Source: Escarpia spicata
Lineage: Eukaryota; Annelida; Polychaeta; Sabellida; Siboglinidae
Direction: 5' to 3'
NCBI GenBank assembly: GCA_963995525.1
Contig: OZ023218.1
Coordinates: 48,390,741 to 48,454,740, forward strand
Length of the DNA stretch: 64,000 nucleotides
In this document: in pieces, positions 23,801 to 31,533 of the stretch
Numbering within the stretch: position 1 is the first letter of the stretch
Layout of the letters: each line of letters opens with the position of its first letter
Made by a program: the position numbers and the translations under genes
The notes under the pieces: model-generated
The model's input: only the letters and a program-made list of their open reading frames with translations
The model's database searches: none
What the model was told of the DNA's origin: nothing

Positions 23801-25606
23801 GTGTATGTATCTAAGAATTGAAAAGTTCTTCTGATTACCTTTGTCATTCTGGTTGCTTTATTAACCACCTGGTTGATGTGATCATCAAAAGAAAGTTTTG
23901 AATCAATAATTACTCCTAAATCTTTTTGTTTGTCTGTGGTGACAAGAGCATGTTTGACATTATTTGTTGCCATAAAATATTTACTTTCACCAATATTATT
24001 TTTCCCAATTTCCATGTGTACACATCTATCAGGATGGAATTTTAACAACCATTTGTCGCTCCATTGTTCTAGTATGCTTAAATCATGTTGAAGTACATCC
24101 CGATCATCTATATTTGTTATTGTTCTAAATATCTTTATGTCATCAGCAAATAGAAATGTATTTGAATTTGTTAGATCTGGGAGGTCATTAATATATAGAA
24201 AAAGTAAGGGTCCTAGAACGGAACCCTGGGGTATCCCTGATATTACCTCTTTCCAGCTAGACTCATCTCCATTTACTGAAACTTTTTGTTTTCTATCTGT
24301 GATGAATGATTCTATCCAGTTAATCAGTTATTCTGAAATGTTGAAGCTTTTTAATTTGCTAATTAATCTATTGTGTGGTACGGTGTCAAAGGCCTTTTTG
24401 AAATCCATATATATAACATCAGTGTGGTTGCCCTTATCCATATCTTTAGTCCAGTCATCTGTTATTTTGATTAGTTGTAGAACTGTTGATCGGCCAGATA
24501 TAAATCCATATTATTTTTGACTAAATAGATTATTTACTTTCATGTAGTTTGTAATGTGATTTCTAATAATTTTTTCCATACATTTACATACTATGCTTGT
24601 TAAACTTATTAGGCGGTAGTTACTAGCTAGTTTCTTGTTTCCATTTTTATAAATTGCTGATATTTTAGCCTCTTTCAAGTCATTGGGAATGCAGGAAGTT
24701 TGAATCGACGTTTCAAAAATTTGTTTTAAGGGTTGACAAATACTTGCCGACAACTCATTTAGTAGCCTGGCGCCTATTCCATCTGGGCCAGGCGATTTGC
24801 TTATATTAAGTTATTTTAACGTCAGTAGTATCATATTTTCAGTTAGTTTTAATTTGTCCATCGCATGTTTATTGTTTACTTTAGGTATGGTTGGTATAAG
24901 GCTCTGACTGTTCTTTGCCTTTGGTGAATACACTGGAGAAATAGTCAGCAAGTGTATTTGCTTTTTTTTCTTTAGTTTCCATATAACGCTTCCGTAAAGT
25001 GTGTTTCTTTTTAACTGTCTTTACTGATTTCATGTCTAGAGACTAGGCTTTCTTTAGCCATTCCTTACTTTCCCTTTGTGCCTATTTGTATTACTGACTA
25101 ATCGATGTGGTATGAATTCATCCTCTATCAACATCATTTTCATATGTTCCTTAAAACGTGTCCATTGGTCATCTATTGTACCATTACCAATTAATTCTTC
25201 CCAATCAGTGTTTTCAATTTTTGTCATTATACCTTTATAATCTCCAAGGCCAAGCCTGGCCCTTCCGATTTCACTGTTCTGTGTTCACAGTTCACAATCA
25301 CGGCGTCAGCTGTACATCCCTGACTGACCGAGTTGACCAGACATGTATGCCGCTTACAATATTACAAAGAGGCAGCGTACACGTGTGCCGTAGATGGGTC
25401 TTGACTGCATGGAAGCATACAGCTTGCCATTATATTTGTACGAAACTTACAAAGACAGGTCAAACTCAAAACAACAAAAGTGAACTCTGGCCTGTCAGTG
25501 TCACGCTGTCGCGCGCCTGAATCAAACTAATTTTGCTCAAAGGTAAATATTTAAGATCTTTATGTTGGCGATTTACCTCATTGTTAAACGCTCGCACAGC
25601 CTCCAT
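2715..25606 (-). CDS. SCAF4/8: SCAF4/SCAF8-like CTD-binding SR-related protein (gene span, 3' end missing)
   Basis: Thirteen coding exons were assembled on the minus strand by resemblance to vertebrate SCAF8/SCAF4 and by splice sites. Order: N-terminal CTD-interacting domain (exons 1-4), Q-rich middle (exons 5-8), acidic and RS-rich linker (exons 9-11), RRM (exons 12-13). The family binds the phosphorylated C-terminal domain of RNA polymerase II through the CID and nascent RNA through the RRM; in vertebrates it acts in the nucleus to prevent premature polyadenylation and aid termination. Signature strings include MEAVRAFNNE, FYKHVVQSVEKFIQK, SKIIRVLNLWQKNNV, TRTLWLG (RNP2 region) and IPPRGCAYVC (RNP1 region). 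All exon junction phases agree except exon 10 to 11, which does not fit. Vertebrates have two paralogues; here a single pre-duplication type gene is likely. Intron 1 (4.5 kb) and intron 7 (4.1 kb) are enlarged by transposons. Confidence 0.9.
3059..3240 (+). repeat. Dispersed repeat, copy A
   Basis: A stretch starting near GAATCCGGACCCATCTTGAT resembles one at about 21990-22150 (GAATCCGGGCCCACCTCGAT) over roughly 150 bp. Two diverged copies of an unnamed interspersed family in introns of the same gene. Confidence 0.5.
3384..3520 (+). repeat. 66-bp direct duplication
   Basis: Two imperfect copies of a 66-bp unit sharing CAAAAGGGTCCAGATT and CAAGTGC-GACTAGTGA. Intronic. Confidence 0.7.
4406..4506 (-). 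CDS. SCAF4/8: SCAF4/8 exon 12, RRM part 1
   Basis: Phase 1 to 0, acceptor CTTTCAG and donor GTAAGC. Encodes TRTLWLGHLAKQTMEEDL then NYGEVDSIH, that is beta-1 (RNP2), helix 1 and beta-2 of the RNA-recognition motif. Confidence 0.9.
4840..4990 (+). repeat. Dispersed repeat, inverted partner of 7786-7905
   Basis: Contains CATAATGACC, ATTGGGACAC and repeated GTCCCAATAC motifs. The reverse complement of 7786-7905 has the same motifs in the same order, so this is either two inverted copies of one family or the two ends of a larger decayed element. Confidence 0.5.
4964..5115 (+). repeat. 76-bp tandem duplication with two CRE palindromes
   Basis: Two nearly identical 76-bp units. Each has the full CRE/ATF palindrome TGACGTCA (4995-5002 and 5071-5078). 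Lies in a SCAF intron; function unknown. Confidence 0.85.
5334..5445 (+). repeat. AT-rich hAT-like end (lone)
   Basis: CAGGCATGGGTTAATTTC followed by repeated TTAATTTAATTAA motifs looks like a hAT terminus with subterminal repeats. No matching opposite end was found. Confidence 0.3.
5678..6361. mobile_element. TTAA-flanked foldback element (684 bp)
   Basis: Almost the whole element is one inverted repeat: the left arm begins GGGTAGCCACTACCCGAAAA and the right end is its imperfect complement, with the centre near 6015. Both ends are flanked by TTAA (5674-5677 and 6362-6365), the target duplication of Kolobok and piggyBac elements; the GGG start suits Kolobok better. No transposase is encoded. 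It sits in a SCAF intron, so the pre-mRNA can fold into a hairpin with arms of about 330 bases. Confidence 0.85.
7786..7905 (-). repeat. Dispersed repeat, inverted partner of 4840-4990
   Basis: Carries GTGTCCCAATACACACGGTC and GTGTCCCAGTACATAGGGAC, matching the other copy in opposite orientation. Confidence 0.5.
7972..8052 (-). CDS. SCAF4/8: SCAF4/8 exon 11, end of RS region (5' boundary uncertain)
   Basis: The reading frame ending EGLPPLKEKNLS matches GLPPIRSKTLS just before the SCAF8 RRM, and donor GTGAGT is in phase 1, which fits exon 12. The upstream boundary is unclear: acceptors at 8048, 8052 or 8058 give phase 1 or 0, whereas exon 10 ends in phase 2. A missed small exon, an alternative donor in exon 10 or a sequence error could explain this. 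Confidence 0.68.
8489..8575 (-). CDS. SCAF4/8: SCAF4/8 exon 10, RS repeat
   Basis: 87 bases, phase 2 to 2, acceptor TTTAG and donor GTAAAT. Encodes almost only R, S, D and E in RSRSRSRDRRRR-like runs, the typical SR-protein RS domain that mediates interactions with splicing factors. Confidence 0.85.
9068..9198 (-). CDS. SCAF4/8: SCAF4/8 exon 9
   Basis: Phase 0 to 2, acceptor CTGACAG and donor GTATGT. Encodes GMRGPPPSVPPLMDQDVIMV, an acidic DDEVTEE piece and the start of an RS-type region (SSRRRSHSR). Confidence 0.82.
9504..10057 (-). repeat. Minisatellite of about 34 bp starting at the SCAF exon 8 donor
   Basis: About 16 units of CATGACAGTTGGCCACACC plus CACCTACCCC-type spacer (plus strand). 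Read on the minus strand each unit is CATGGGG...AGGTGGGTGTGGCC. The terminal unit at about 10040-10075 includes the last bases of exon 8 and its real donor CAG|GTGGGT. Open frames on both strands are by-products of the repeat. Confidence 0.95.
10058..10388 (-). CDS. SCAF4/8: SCAF4/8 exon 8, polyglutamine exon
   Basis: 331 bases, phase 2 to 0, acceptor CATTGCAG and donor CAG|GTGGGT. Encodes SILQHIHQMSETLQK, several glutamine runs separated by a repeated DFMA(A/V)QQ motif, and a proline-rich end (GVPPPHVQ, PIHPPPDGFFMGDQ). The donor lies inside the first unit of the minisatellite at 9504-10057, so the exon end and the repeat share sequence. Confidence 0.85.
12241..12700 (+). pseudogene. Decayed non-LTR reverse transcriptase fragment
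   Basis: LYCAFIDYKKAFDLVDWSSL is the conserved RT palm region (D in the AFD box) of a LINE. After a stop, other frames show a CPLLFAIYL piece and a YYMLMT/ADDT-like piece, so the copy has frameshifts and stops. Nested in the hAT-like element. The clade is not certain. Confidence 0.75.
13254..13490 (+). repeat. Imperfect tandem duplication of about 120 bp
   Basis: Two copies share AGAATGATTCAATCAAATAC and GATTTCTTGT...AGTGGCAG...TCTATGCAAAATTTGA. A third trace of the first motif is next to the RT fragment at about 12640. Confidence 0.6.
14529..14632 (-). CDS. SCAF4/8: SCAF4/8 exon 7, acidic segment
   Basis: Phase 0 to 2, donor GTAAGT. Encodes KLLEFDYGESDDEDDKKDS, equivalent to the KLMDRFDFGEDSEHSEE region of vertebrate SCAF8. 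The intron that follows it in the transcript holds the hAT-like element. Confidence 0.87.
14838..15644 (+). repeat. 62-bp minisatellite, 13 copies, with higher-order structure
   Basis: Unit begins CTACCTGCAGTACAACACAC. Copies differ at a few sites (CATGAACC/CTTGAACC/CTTGAGCC/CTTCAACA; GAATGC/GAATCC/GAGTGC). Variant order in copies 2-3-4 is repeated in copies 8-9-10, six units (372 bp) later. Lies in the SCAF intron between exons 6 and 7. Confidence 0.95.
15785..16006 (-). CDS. SCAF4/8: SCAF4/8 exon 6, Q/L-rich coiled region
   Basis: 74 codons, phase 0 to 0. Contains repeated QLQ and QQ blocks and SQIQALTNQLLS, comparable to the VQLQALTAQL region of SCAF8. The donor (GTCTGT) is weak. A polyalanine reading in another frame is a shadow of the CAG-type repeats. 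Confidence 0.82.
16444..16628 (-). CDS. SCAF4/8: SCAF4/8 exon 5, Q-rich linker
   Basis: Phase 1 to 0, acceptor TGTTTGCAG and donor GTGAGT. It encodes a low-complexity linker beginning AQEAVQQATG and ending AVTQLLQQSQQ. Conservation with vertebrates is loose; the phase agreement on both sides supports it. Confidence 0.82.
16629..19425. other. SCAF4/8 intron 4, no gene seen
   Basis: Mostly AT-rich intron. At about 17080-17245 a stretch ending AAATAAATTACTTACTTAC resembles the tail of a LINE or SINE. The open frame at 18810-19019 and its antisense partner show no family or splice support. Confidence 0.5.
19426..19543 (-). CDS. SCAF4/8: SCAF4/8 exon 4, CID part 3
   Basis: Phase 0 to 1, acceptor TTTCAG and donor GTGAGT. 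It encodes SKIIRVLNLWQKNNV and then a PLLDLASDP stretch that matches the end of the CID in SCAF8. Confidence 0.92.
19950..20195 (+). repeat. SINE/LINE tail plus dispersed repeat
   Basis: AAAGCGCTTTGAGCAGTCCT at about 20030 is the conserved 3' tail type shared by many animal SINEs and CR1/L2-like LINEs. It is followed by an ACCCACAATAACGTTACAAAC block that recurs at about 29620. Confidence 0.6.
20488..20649 (-). CDS. SCAF4/8: SCAF4/8 exon 3, CID part 2
   Basis: 54 codons, phase 0 to 0, acceptor CATTGCAG and donor GTGAGT. It carries YKVPGLYVMDSIVRQSRHQF and the following helix, the core of the CTD-binding groove in this family. Confidence 0.93.
20993..21121 (-). CDS. SCAF4/8: SCAF4/8 exon 2, CID part 1
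   Basis: 43 codons, phase 0 to 0, acceptor TTTGTAG and donor GTGAGA. It encodes the first helices of the CTD-interacting domain, including KAIKFYKHVVQSVEKFIQK, nearly identical to vertebrate SCAF8. Confidence 0.92.
21990..22150 (+). repeat. Dispersed repeat, copy B
   Basis: Resembles 3059-3240 (shared ATTTTGCCG, GTTATAACT/GTTGTAACT and CATAA-TT-ATACCTTA pieces). Followed by a C-rich, GGGAGTCTCC-containing stretch to about 22300 with no coding signal. Confidence 0.5.
22500..23170 (-). mobile_element. CR1/L2-like LINE with internal deletion
   Basis: On the minus strand, an RT-upstream segment with a KTVWKYMNSKTKS-like piece (about 23030-23090) runs to about 22740. It then jumps directly to a LINE C-terminal segment (about 22560-22680, NSFKNRLDKHWS-like). 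The RT core between them is missing. Frameshifts are present. Confidence 0.7.
23179..25240 (-). pseudogene. CR1/L2-like LINE reverse transcriptase, decayed
   Basis: Minus-strand non-LTR retrotransposon. Recognisable pieces: an upstream thumb-like region and KISAIYKNGNKKLASNYRLI (24511-24753); MDFKKAFDTVPHNRL-like (about 24400); [10 protein letters not shown] and YINDL (about 24200); FADDIKIF (about 24150); then a 289-codon open frame at 23179-24048 with DLGVIIDSKLSFDDH, the family's C-terminal NVQRRATKELPGVRDLSY and NPLPNS/KNRLDKFWS-type end. At least one stop and frame changes separate the pieces. It lies in SCAF intron 1, same strand as the host gene, right after the deleted copy at 22500-23170. 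Confidence 0.88.
25577..25606 (-). CDS. SCAF4/8: SCAF4/8 exon 1 (start codon)
   Basis: Thirty bases encode MEAVRAFNNE, followed by donor GTAAAT. Vertebrate SCAF8 begins MEAVKTFNSE, so both the start and the exon end are well placed. The exon ends in phase 0 and joins the phase-0 exon at 21121. Confidence 0.88.
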
Positions 25607-25720
25607 GGCTACCGATTATTTATATAAATTAAAATCACGTATATTCTTGTGGAACACCCGAAAACCGTTCCCATCGGCTTGCATCCCATGCGCGTGGATC
25701 CAAGATGGTGGTAAACCTAT
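25607..25720 (-). promoter_or_regulatory. Probable SCAF4/8 5'UTR and promoter-proximal region
   Basis: Immediately upstream of the start codon, with an AAGATGG motif (CCAAGATGGTGG, plus strand, near 25698) that resembles a YY1 site of the type common near starts of housekeeping genes. No TATA box is clear. Placement is inferred from the start codon. Confidence 0.35.
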
Positions 25721-25979
25721 CCCATAATTGGGTTCATTTTTAGAAAACGCGTCACCATTGGTCAAATGAATAACAATTTACCAATTGCAGCCACTGTTAC
25801 TACAGGTCTTCGCCTATCGTCTCCAACGTTGCCGATTGCACCGCAGCCGCAGGTAGTCAGGTAGTCGTGCTCAGGTAGGTAGGGTAGTGTTCGGTTGAAC
25901 GTCCTTCCTTGGGATGGTTGCAATCTAATATGGCGTTATAAATAAAAAAACTGGGTACTGCAAAGATTTCCTTGAAATA

Positions 25980-26100
25980 CGCATTCAATTTGAAGAAACA
26001 CGTTAGACGTCTGACTCTTAGTCTTAGACTTAGTCGCTTAGCCTTAGTCTTAGTCTTAGACAGTTAGAGTCTTAGTTAGACTTAGTCGTAGCTAGATCAT
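25980..26100 (+). repeat. Degenerate TTAGTC/TTAGAC simple repeat
   Basis: Many TTAGTC, TTAGAC and TTAGCC hexamers in direct order. A related CTAAGGCTAAGACTAAG block is at about 35883-35910. Not a canonical telomere repeat. Confidence 0.7.
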
Positions 26101-26579
26101 TAGACAGACACATACTTCACTCACTAGCACATATGCACACCTGCACTGCACATATGCACACCTGGCGCACGCAACAAACACCACACCATCCACGAAGTCG
26201 TCAGTAATGACGGTAGTGGATTACCGGAAGAAGAAGAAGAGCTGTCACACTGAGATTGAGAGTGAGGCAGTGTCAGTGAGTGTGCCTGAGAGTGAATGAC
26301 ATAACAATCATAAGTCATTATGTCATAATATATATGAGTCTATGAATTATGTCATTGCTGTCTGCGCCCCCCAATATTTGAAGAGGGGGGGTGCATGGAG
26401 ATAGGATTAGGCATTGCCATTAGGCTTAGTCCCCCACTATTTAGGGAGGGATTGTACATTTTCTGCTGTAATTTGTGTTGGCAAGGGGGCTGGAGATAAG
26501 ATTAGTCCCCTCCCAGTATTCGTTGGTACAATTCAAAGTTTTTTGGGAGAGTATGCAGGCCTTGACATTAAAGCCAATA

Positions 26580-26879
26580 AAGGGGCACTGTATAGATTGC
26601 GCTGTTCCACAGCAGAAGTATTTTGTCGGCCGACGCATGGTGTCGGCAGCTATTTATAGAACAGTGTTAGTGTTGTTAGTTTGCAACAGCATGTCATAAA
26701 TAAATCCTTATCAACAACACAATCACTAGATTCAGCGCACGCTTGTCTTGTGTTCCCAAAAACTAACGACGGCAAACATATTGCCTGCACGAGACTGTTC
26801 CATAAATAGCTGCAGACGCCAAGCGTCGGCCGACAAAATACTTCTGCCGTGGAATAGCGCAATCTATACAGGGCCCCTT
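26580..26879. mobile_element. 300-bp palindromic MITE with TA target duplication
   Basis: Arms begin AAGGGGCACTGTATAGATTG and end with the complement CTATACAGGGCCCCTT. The inner arms share CAGAAGTATTTTGTCGGCCG. Flanking TA at 26578-26579 and 26880-26881 suggests a Tc1/mariner-type non-autonomous element. The small frames on both strands are shadows of the arms. Confidence 0.78.
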
Positions 26880-26899
26880 TAAGTTTTTTATCCACTGGC

Positions 26900-28690
26900 T
26901 CATGACGCCAGTAGATTTGATAAGTTACTGGCCCGAACTTTGTAAAAAAAATGCTGATACCAAGGTGCCCATCGCTTCACAAGAAGTACCGTACACAAGG
27001 GTTCACCAGGAGCGATGACATGAATGCAGGCTTTTCTGAAGCTGTTATTTGGCAACTGTTATTTGTGTACATATTCATTTACGAAATTAAGATAACGACT
27101 AAGATGTGAGAATGCAAACATTTTTAATCATGGTGCCACTCTGCTATTAATTCAAAATATTGTCATTCGCAATAACCAATCTTAGCACATTTATGTACAC
27201 ACTTTATTACACCAAAATAACTATAAAAATTAATAATTTGACCAATGGCAAAAGTCACAGTGAGTGTTGTGTCACTTCTGTATACACATCATAGTCAGTT
27301 TAAATTCCAAGAATACTGTAAAAATCAAACATAAAAATTACTATGTGACATTATAATTATTATCAGCTCATGTGTTATCAAAATACCTTCATATTTTTAA
27401 TATTGATAATTGACTCATTCATTGACACTATCTATGAATATTTTATTTTACATTGAGACTAAAGTCACTGAGTCAGTGAAGACGAACTCACGAAGCTGAC
27501 AAGTACCTATAGCTGTTTTGATAGGTGGCTGGTATCTTCTGGGGTGGGTGGCCTTGACATTTTAGCTGGCTGTCATCAGCACATCAAAAACATGTTTTGT
27601 TTTGGTTGTGCCAGAGGCTCAATGCTACAGCCTGAGGCTCAATGCTACAGCCTGAGACTCAATGCTACAGCCTGAGGCTCAATGCTACAGCCTGAGACTC
27701 AATGCTACAGCCGGTATTGCCAGGATCAGGCTTACGTGATACCATGATAAATTTGCATCTGAACGCCGATACCGCTTGTGTCAGTGGTGATGTAAACAAC
27801 GCGTCCATGTGCGACATTGTCAGTGTAAACGCTGTCCAGAGTCCTTGCTCTTATTCCGTCAAGGCTGTATTGCAAGATCCACTGCTGTAGCCATTGTCTT
27901 TTGCAATGCTATGAACCGTTTGACAGTATAACAAATCATATTTAACGTTCTTGATGTCTTCCACTTATGGAATATGCACTAACGTTTTACACGCAGACGA
28001 CAGTTGAGATCGACTGTCATCTTACCACCCCTAGTCGGCATGTAACAAGACCGCTTATTTGGTTAATAATTAATGACTGCCGCCATTCGCCAATCATGCG
28101 GGCGGACACAAATGAGTTCGGCAGTACGTACATGTCATCATATTTGCATGGATAGTCACTGATGTTTAATTAGTTATAACAAATGAAACAAATTGAACAT
28201 CAATTTTGATTGAAATATCAAATAAAATGATTAGGCTTTAAGGTTGTCCCGTTTTGTTAGATAGGATTGGGTTATTGGAAACACGACGGTGGTCAATCGG
28301 GTTGAAACTAGTGTCCCGTCAGGCCAGTAAAATATGAAAACTGGTGGCCTGAACTGGCCCAACAGCTTCAAAAAAGGTGCCGGGCCAGCAGGCGCTGGGC
28401 CAGCAGGCCCGTGTTAATGTCGAGGTCTGGCCTGTAGGTGGGGTTTTTGTTGGCGAGCTTCAAGGAGGGTGCAAATCGTGGTTTTCAGATAGCCTGAAGA
28501 GCTTTAAAAATGTTGAATATTGTGGCCAAACAATTTTAACAGCCCCCTTGAGCTGAGACTGCGGAAAAGAGCAGAGTAGTGCTCAATTTCACATTCAGCC
28601 CAATGAACTCCAAGAATATATACATTAATTATTTATTGTTAAACCTAGGTTGTTGACATTTAGTTAATTTGAATGAATTGGTTCATCTTG
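26900..28690. other. Intergenic region upstream of the GH99 gene
   Basis: AT-rich with no gene recognised. Includes the 20-bp array at 27611-27713 and a GGCCAGCAGGC-rich stretch at about 28320-28440. A CTTGCAG at 28686-28692 just before the GH99 start is a possible 5'UTR acceptor, so part of this region may be a 5'UTR intron. Confidence 0.45.
27611..27713 (+). repeat. 20-bp tandem repeat, about 5 copies
   Basis: Unit GCTACAGCCTGAGGCTCAAT, alternating with a GAGACTCAAT variant. Confidence 0.9.
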
Positions 28691-28756
28691 CAGATATTCC
28701 AAGGACATATGGAGCTGCAAATCAGAGTAACTTTGAAATGATGACAAAAATGTGCT

Positions 28757-29330
28757 ATGAAACTCTTTTTCAAAGCAAGATGCCTCGTGCTGGCGATCTG
28801 CTTGTGTTTGGTGTGTGGTGTCATTCTCTGGCAGCATCTCATGTCCACCGAAATGGTACTCAGCCTTGGTCAGCACAATGACCACGACGGCAGTCCAAGA
28901 GCACATACCGGTGACAAACTGATAAAGAAATTATTTGGACATCTGATGCGAACTACAAAACCTGGCCTGATGTCTGCCTCTCATCCGTCTGTTGAGGGTG
29001 ACTCTGTCCGCAGAAGCGTAGCAACACAAAGAGGTGATTCTGAGATGGAACATTTGTCATCTCAGGAGAGCGACCAGCTTCTTGATTACAATGTGCATGT
29101 CTTCTACTATATGTGGTATGGCAATCCTAAATTTGATGGTGAATACCTGCATTGGAATCACCCGTACCTGCCACATTGGAATAAGAACGAGGACAAGAAA
29201 TGGCCGAAGGGAAGGCACAAGCCGCCAGAAGATATTGGCTCCAGTTTTTACCCAGCACTTGGTGCATATTCTTCACAGGATCCTGTGGTTGTAGAGACAC
29301 ATATGCAGCAGATCCGCCAGTCTGGAGCAG
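28757..29330 (+). CDS. MANEA: MANEA exon 1
   Basis: Begins ATGAAACTC, chosen because the hydrophobic signal anchor follows directly; the next ATG lies beyond the anchor. Ends GGAGCAG|GTAAGA in phase 1. Encodes the anchor, the stem and the first part of the GH99 domain (YLHWNHPYLPHWN). Confidence 0.93.
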
Positions 29331-31533
29331 GTAAGAATGGCAGCTAGACATGCAAATGACATATCAAGAGCATAATTTGTAGCTGGTATAAGAGGAAATA
29401 GATAACGGAATATGTGGATTATCACAGTGGAATTTTATCAAAATATAGGGGTGGGGTGGTGATGGTAATCAGTTTCGAAGTACTATGCAAACAGGGTCGT
29501 TTCTGCATTGAATAAACTCACCCATTCCAGAAGATTTTTCTTTTAGACATTCTGTGCATCACTATTTCATGTGTTCTGTATCACTGTTTGTTTTTATTTA
29601 GTTTTATTTATTTATTGTTTTAGCCCACAATAACGTTACAAACAGCAGAATAGTAAAATATCACTTTTTAGCAGGATACTCTTGAAGACTGTTCCACATG
29701 TTCTGTGTGGCTGTTCCAGGATTTCTGTGTCACTGTTCCAGGAGTTCTGTGTCAATGTTCCAGGTGTTCTGTGTCTCTGTTCCAGGTGTTCTGTGTCACT
29801 GTTCCGGGTGTTCTATCATTGTTCCAGGTGTTCTGTGGTCATTGTTCCGGGTGTTCTGTGGTCATTGTTCCAGGTGTTCTGTGTTCCAGGTGTTCTGTGT
29901 CACTGTTCCAGGTGTTCTGTGGTCATTGTTCCAGGTGTTCTGTGTTCCATCTGTTCTGTGTCACTGTTCCAGGAGTTCTATCATTGTTCCAGGTGATCTG
30001 TGTCATTGTTCCAGATGATCTGTCATTGTTCCAGGTGTTCTATGTCACTGTTCCAGGTGTTGTTGCGGTGTCTTGGTATCCTCCTGGAATGTCGGATGAC
30101 AATGGCCGGGCAGTCGATCCTCTCATTCCTCTCTTGTTGGATGTTGCCAACAAGTATCATCTCAAGGTTTACATTGCAATTTATTAGTACAGTGTATTAT
30201 TATTAAGGTAATATTTTGGTGACTAAATTCTTGAAAACCAAATTCAGACAATGCAAAAAGGTTGGTCAGTCTCACAATGACATTGTACTATTTGACAGTG
30301 TTTAATGCATACCACTACACAATGTTTTACATGCTTTACATTTGACAAGTAAATTAATTATTTGTATGGATCACTGGCCATGATAGCACATGGATGTATT
30401 TTGGTGGGTGTTCCTTTGAGACATACACCAAAATATATCCATGTGTCACCACTAACTCTTTTGGTCCTTTGGTGACTGTCTTAGCAATGCATATCAGGGT
30501 CAGGTGACAGCCTTGTCTGATTAACTACGTATGTTGGTTTTCTGCCTGTAAGTTTACAGAGGAGTTCATTGTGGAAACTAGCACAAAACTAATGTATAAT
30601 TGTTTATATAACAATATGGTCTGTAGATAACAATAATGTAAGGACAATATTTTATTTTCATTGAAAGGTATACACAGATTGTCTTGTCATTAAGTGCTCA
30701 AAATTGGTACACTTATCGTAAAGGTGTAACTAAAAAATCATTTGCAGTGTTGAACTGAAAACTTGAAAATATTTGACCTCAGTAGTTAATAAAGTAATGC
30801 TCTGTTTTAGGTGTGTTTCCACATTGAGCCATACAAGGAACGTAATGCAGACAGCCTTCGGAAAAATCTCGCCTACATCACAACAAGATATGGGGATCAC
30901 CCTGCCTTCTACCGCCGTCAAATGGGGGGCGAGGGGCGTGCCCTCCCTGTGTATTATATGTATGACTCCTACCTTGTACAATCTAATGAATGGGCATCAT
31001 TACTGCGTGGTGCCTCCAGTGTACGACGTACCGAGCTTGATGCCATCTTCATTGGCTTGCTTGTTGAGTCTCGTCACCAGGCCGAGATAATGTCATCAGG
31101 CTTCGATGGATTCTACACGTACTTTGCGAGTAACGGCTTCACGTATGGCTCAACGTTGCACAACTGGCCAGTCCTGGCCAAGTTTGCTGCTGCTAATCAT
31201 CTCCTGTTTGTGCCGAGTGTCGGTCCAGGTTATGTAGACACATCTGTGCGGCCATGGAATGGCCGCAGTATGCACCCTCGTGATGAAGGGGCATACTACG
31301 AGCGCAGCTGGCAGGCAGCAGTTGGTGTTCACCCTCCTGTCATCTCGGTAACGTCATTCAACGAGTGGCATGAAGGCACACAGATAGAATCGGCCTTGTC
31401 ACAGTCAGCGCACGGAGAATTCAACTATCTCAGTTATCTGCCCCATGAACCAGACCATTACCTGAAACTGACCAATAAATGGGTGGATCTCTACCGTAAA
31501 CCCTCTAAGACCAGTCACACATCTCTCCATTGA
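28757..31533 (+). CDS. MANEA: Endo-alpha-1,2-mannosidase, GH99 (gene span)
   Basis: Three exons (28757-29330, 30057-30166, 30811-31533) give 468 codons in consistent phase; human MANEA has 462 residues. The family is a Golgi type II membrane enzyme that cleaves glucosylated mannose from N-glycans, bypassing glucosidase trimming. Residues about 8-28 form one hydrophobic segment (CLVLAICLCLVCGVILW), the signal anchor, followed by a polar stem and then the GH99 domain starting around VFYYMWYGNPKFDG. Catalytic-type glutamates are E413 and E416 in FNEWHEGTQIE (31363-31374). GFDGFYTYFA and FVPSVGPGYVDTSVRPWN are also family hallmarks. The frame is uninterrupted, so the gene looks functional. Confidence 0.95.
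29610..29698 (+). repeat. Dispersed repeat shared with 20100-20195
   Basis: CCCACAATAACGTTACAAAC and CTTGAAGACT motifs occur in the same order in both copies. This copy abuts the minisatellite. Confidence 0.6.
29700..30056 (+). repeat. Minisatellite of about 22 bp ending at the MANEA exon 2 acceptor
   Basis: About 16 units of TGTTCCAGGTGTTCTGTGTC with length variants. TTCCAG occurs 14 times, the last one being the true exon 2 acceptor. Open frames across the array in all three plus frames are artefacts. Confidence 0.95.
30057..30166 (+). CDS. MANEA: MANEA exon 2
   Basis: Phase 1 to 0. Encodes VVAVSWYPPGMSDDNG and LLLDVANKYHLK, matching vertebrate MANEA. Its acceptor TTCCAG|GTGTT is the last unit of the minisatellite at 29700-30056. 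Confidence 0.93.
30811..31533 (+). CDS. MANEA: MANEA exon 3 (stop TGA)
   Basis: Acceptor CTGTTTTAG, phase 0. Encodes the rest of the barrel, from VCFHIEPYKERN to the stop, including the EWHE catalytic segment. About 400 bases of 3'UTR follow. Confidence 0.95.
   Translation: MCFHIEPYKERNADSLRKNLAYITTRYGDHPAFYRRQMGGEGRALPVYYMYDSYLVQSNEWASLLRGASSVRRTELDAIFIGLLVESRHQAEIMSSGFDGFYTYFASNGFTYGSTLHNWPVLAKFAAANHLLFVPSVGPGYVDTSVRPWNGRSMHPRDEGAYYERSWQAAVGVHPPVISVTSFNEWHEGTQIESALSQSAHGEFNYLSYLPHEPDHYLKLTNKWVDLYRKPSKTSHTSLH

Noticed and set aside
25980..26100. Interstitial telomere tract
   Set aside because: Hexamers are TTAGTC/TTAGAC, not TTAGGG, and are degenerate.
29682..30206. Cysteine/valine-rich repetitive proteins in all three plus frames
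   Set aside because: Frames through the exon 2 acceptor minisatellite; only 30057-30166 is an exon.
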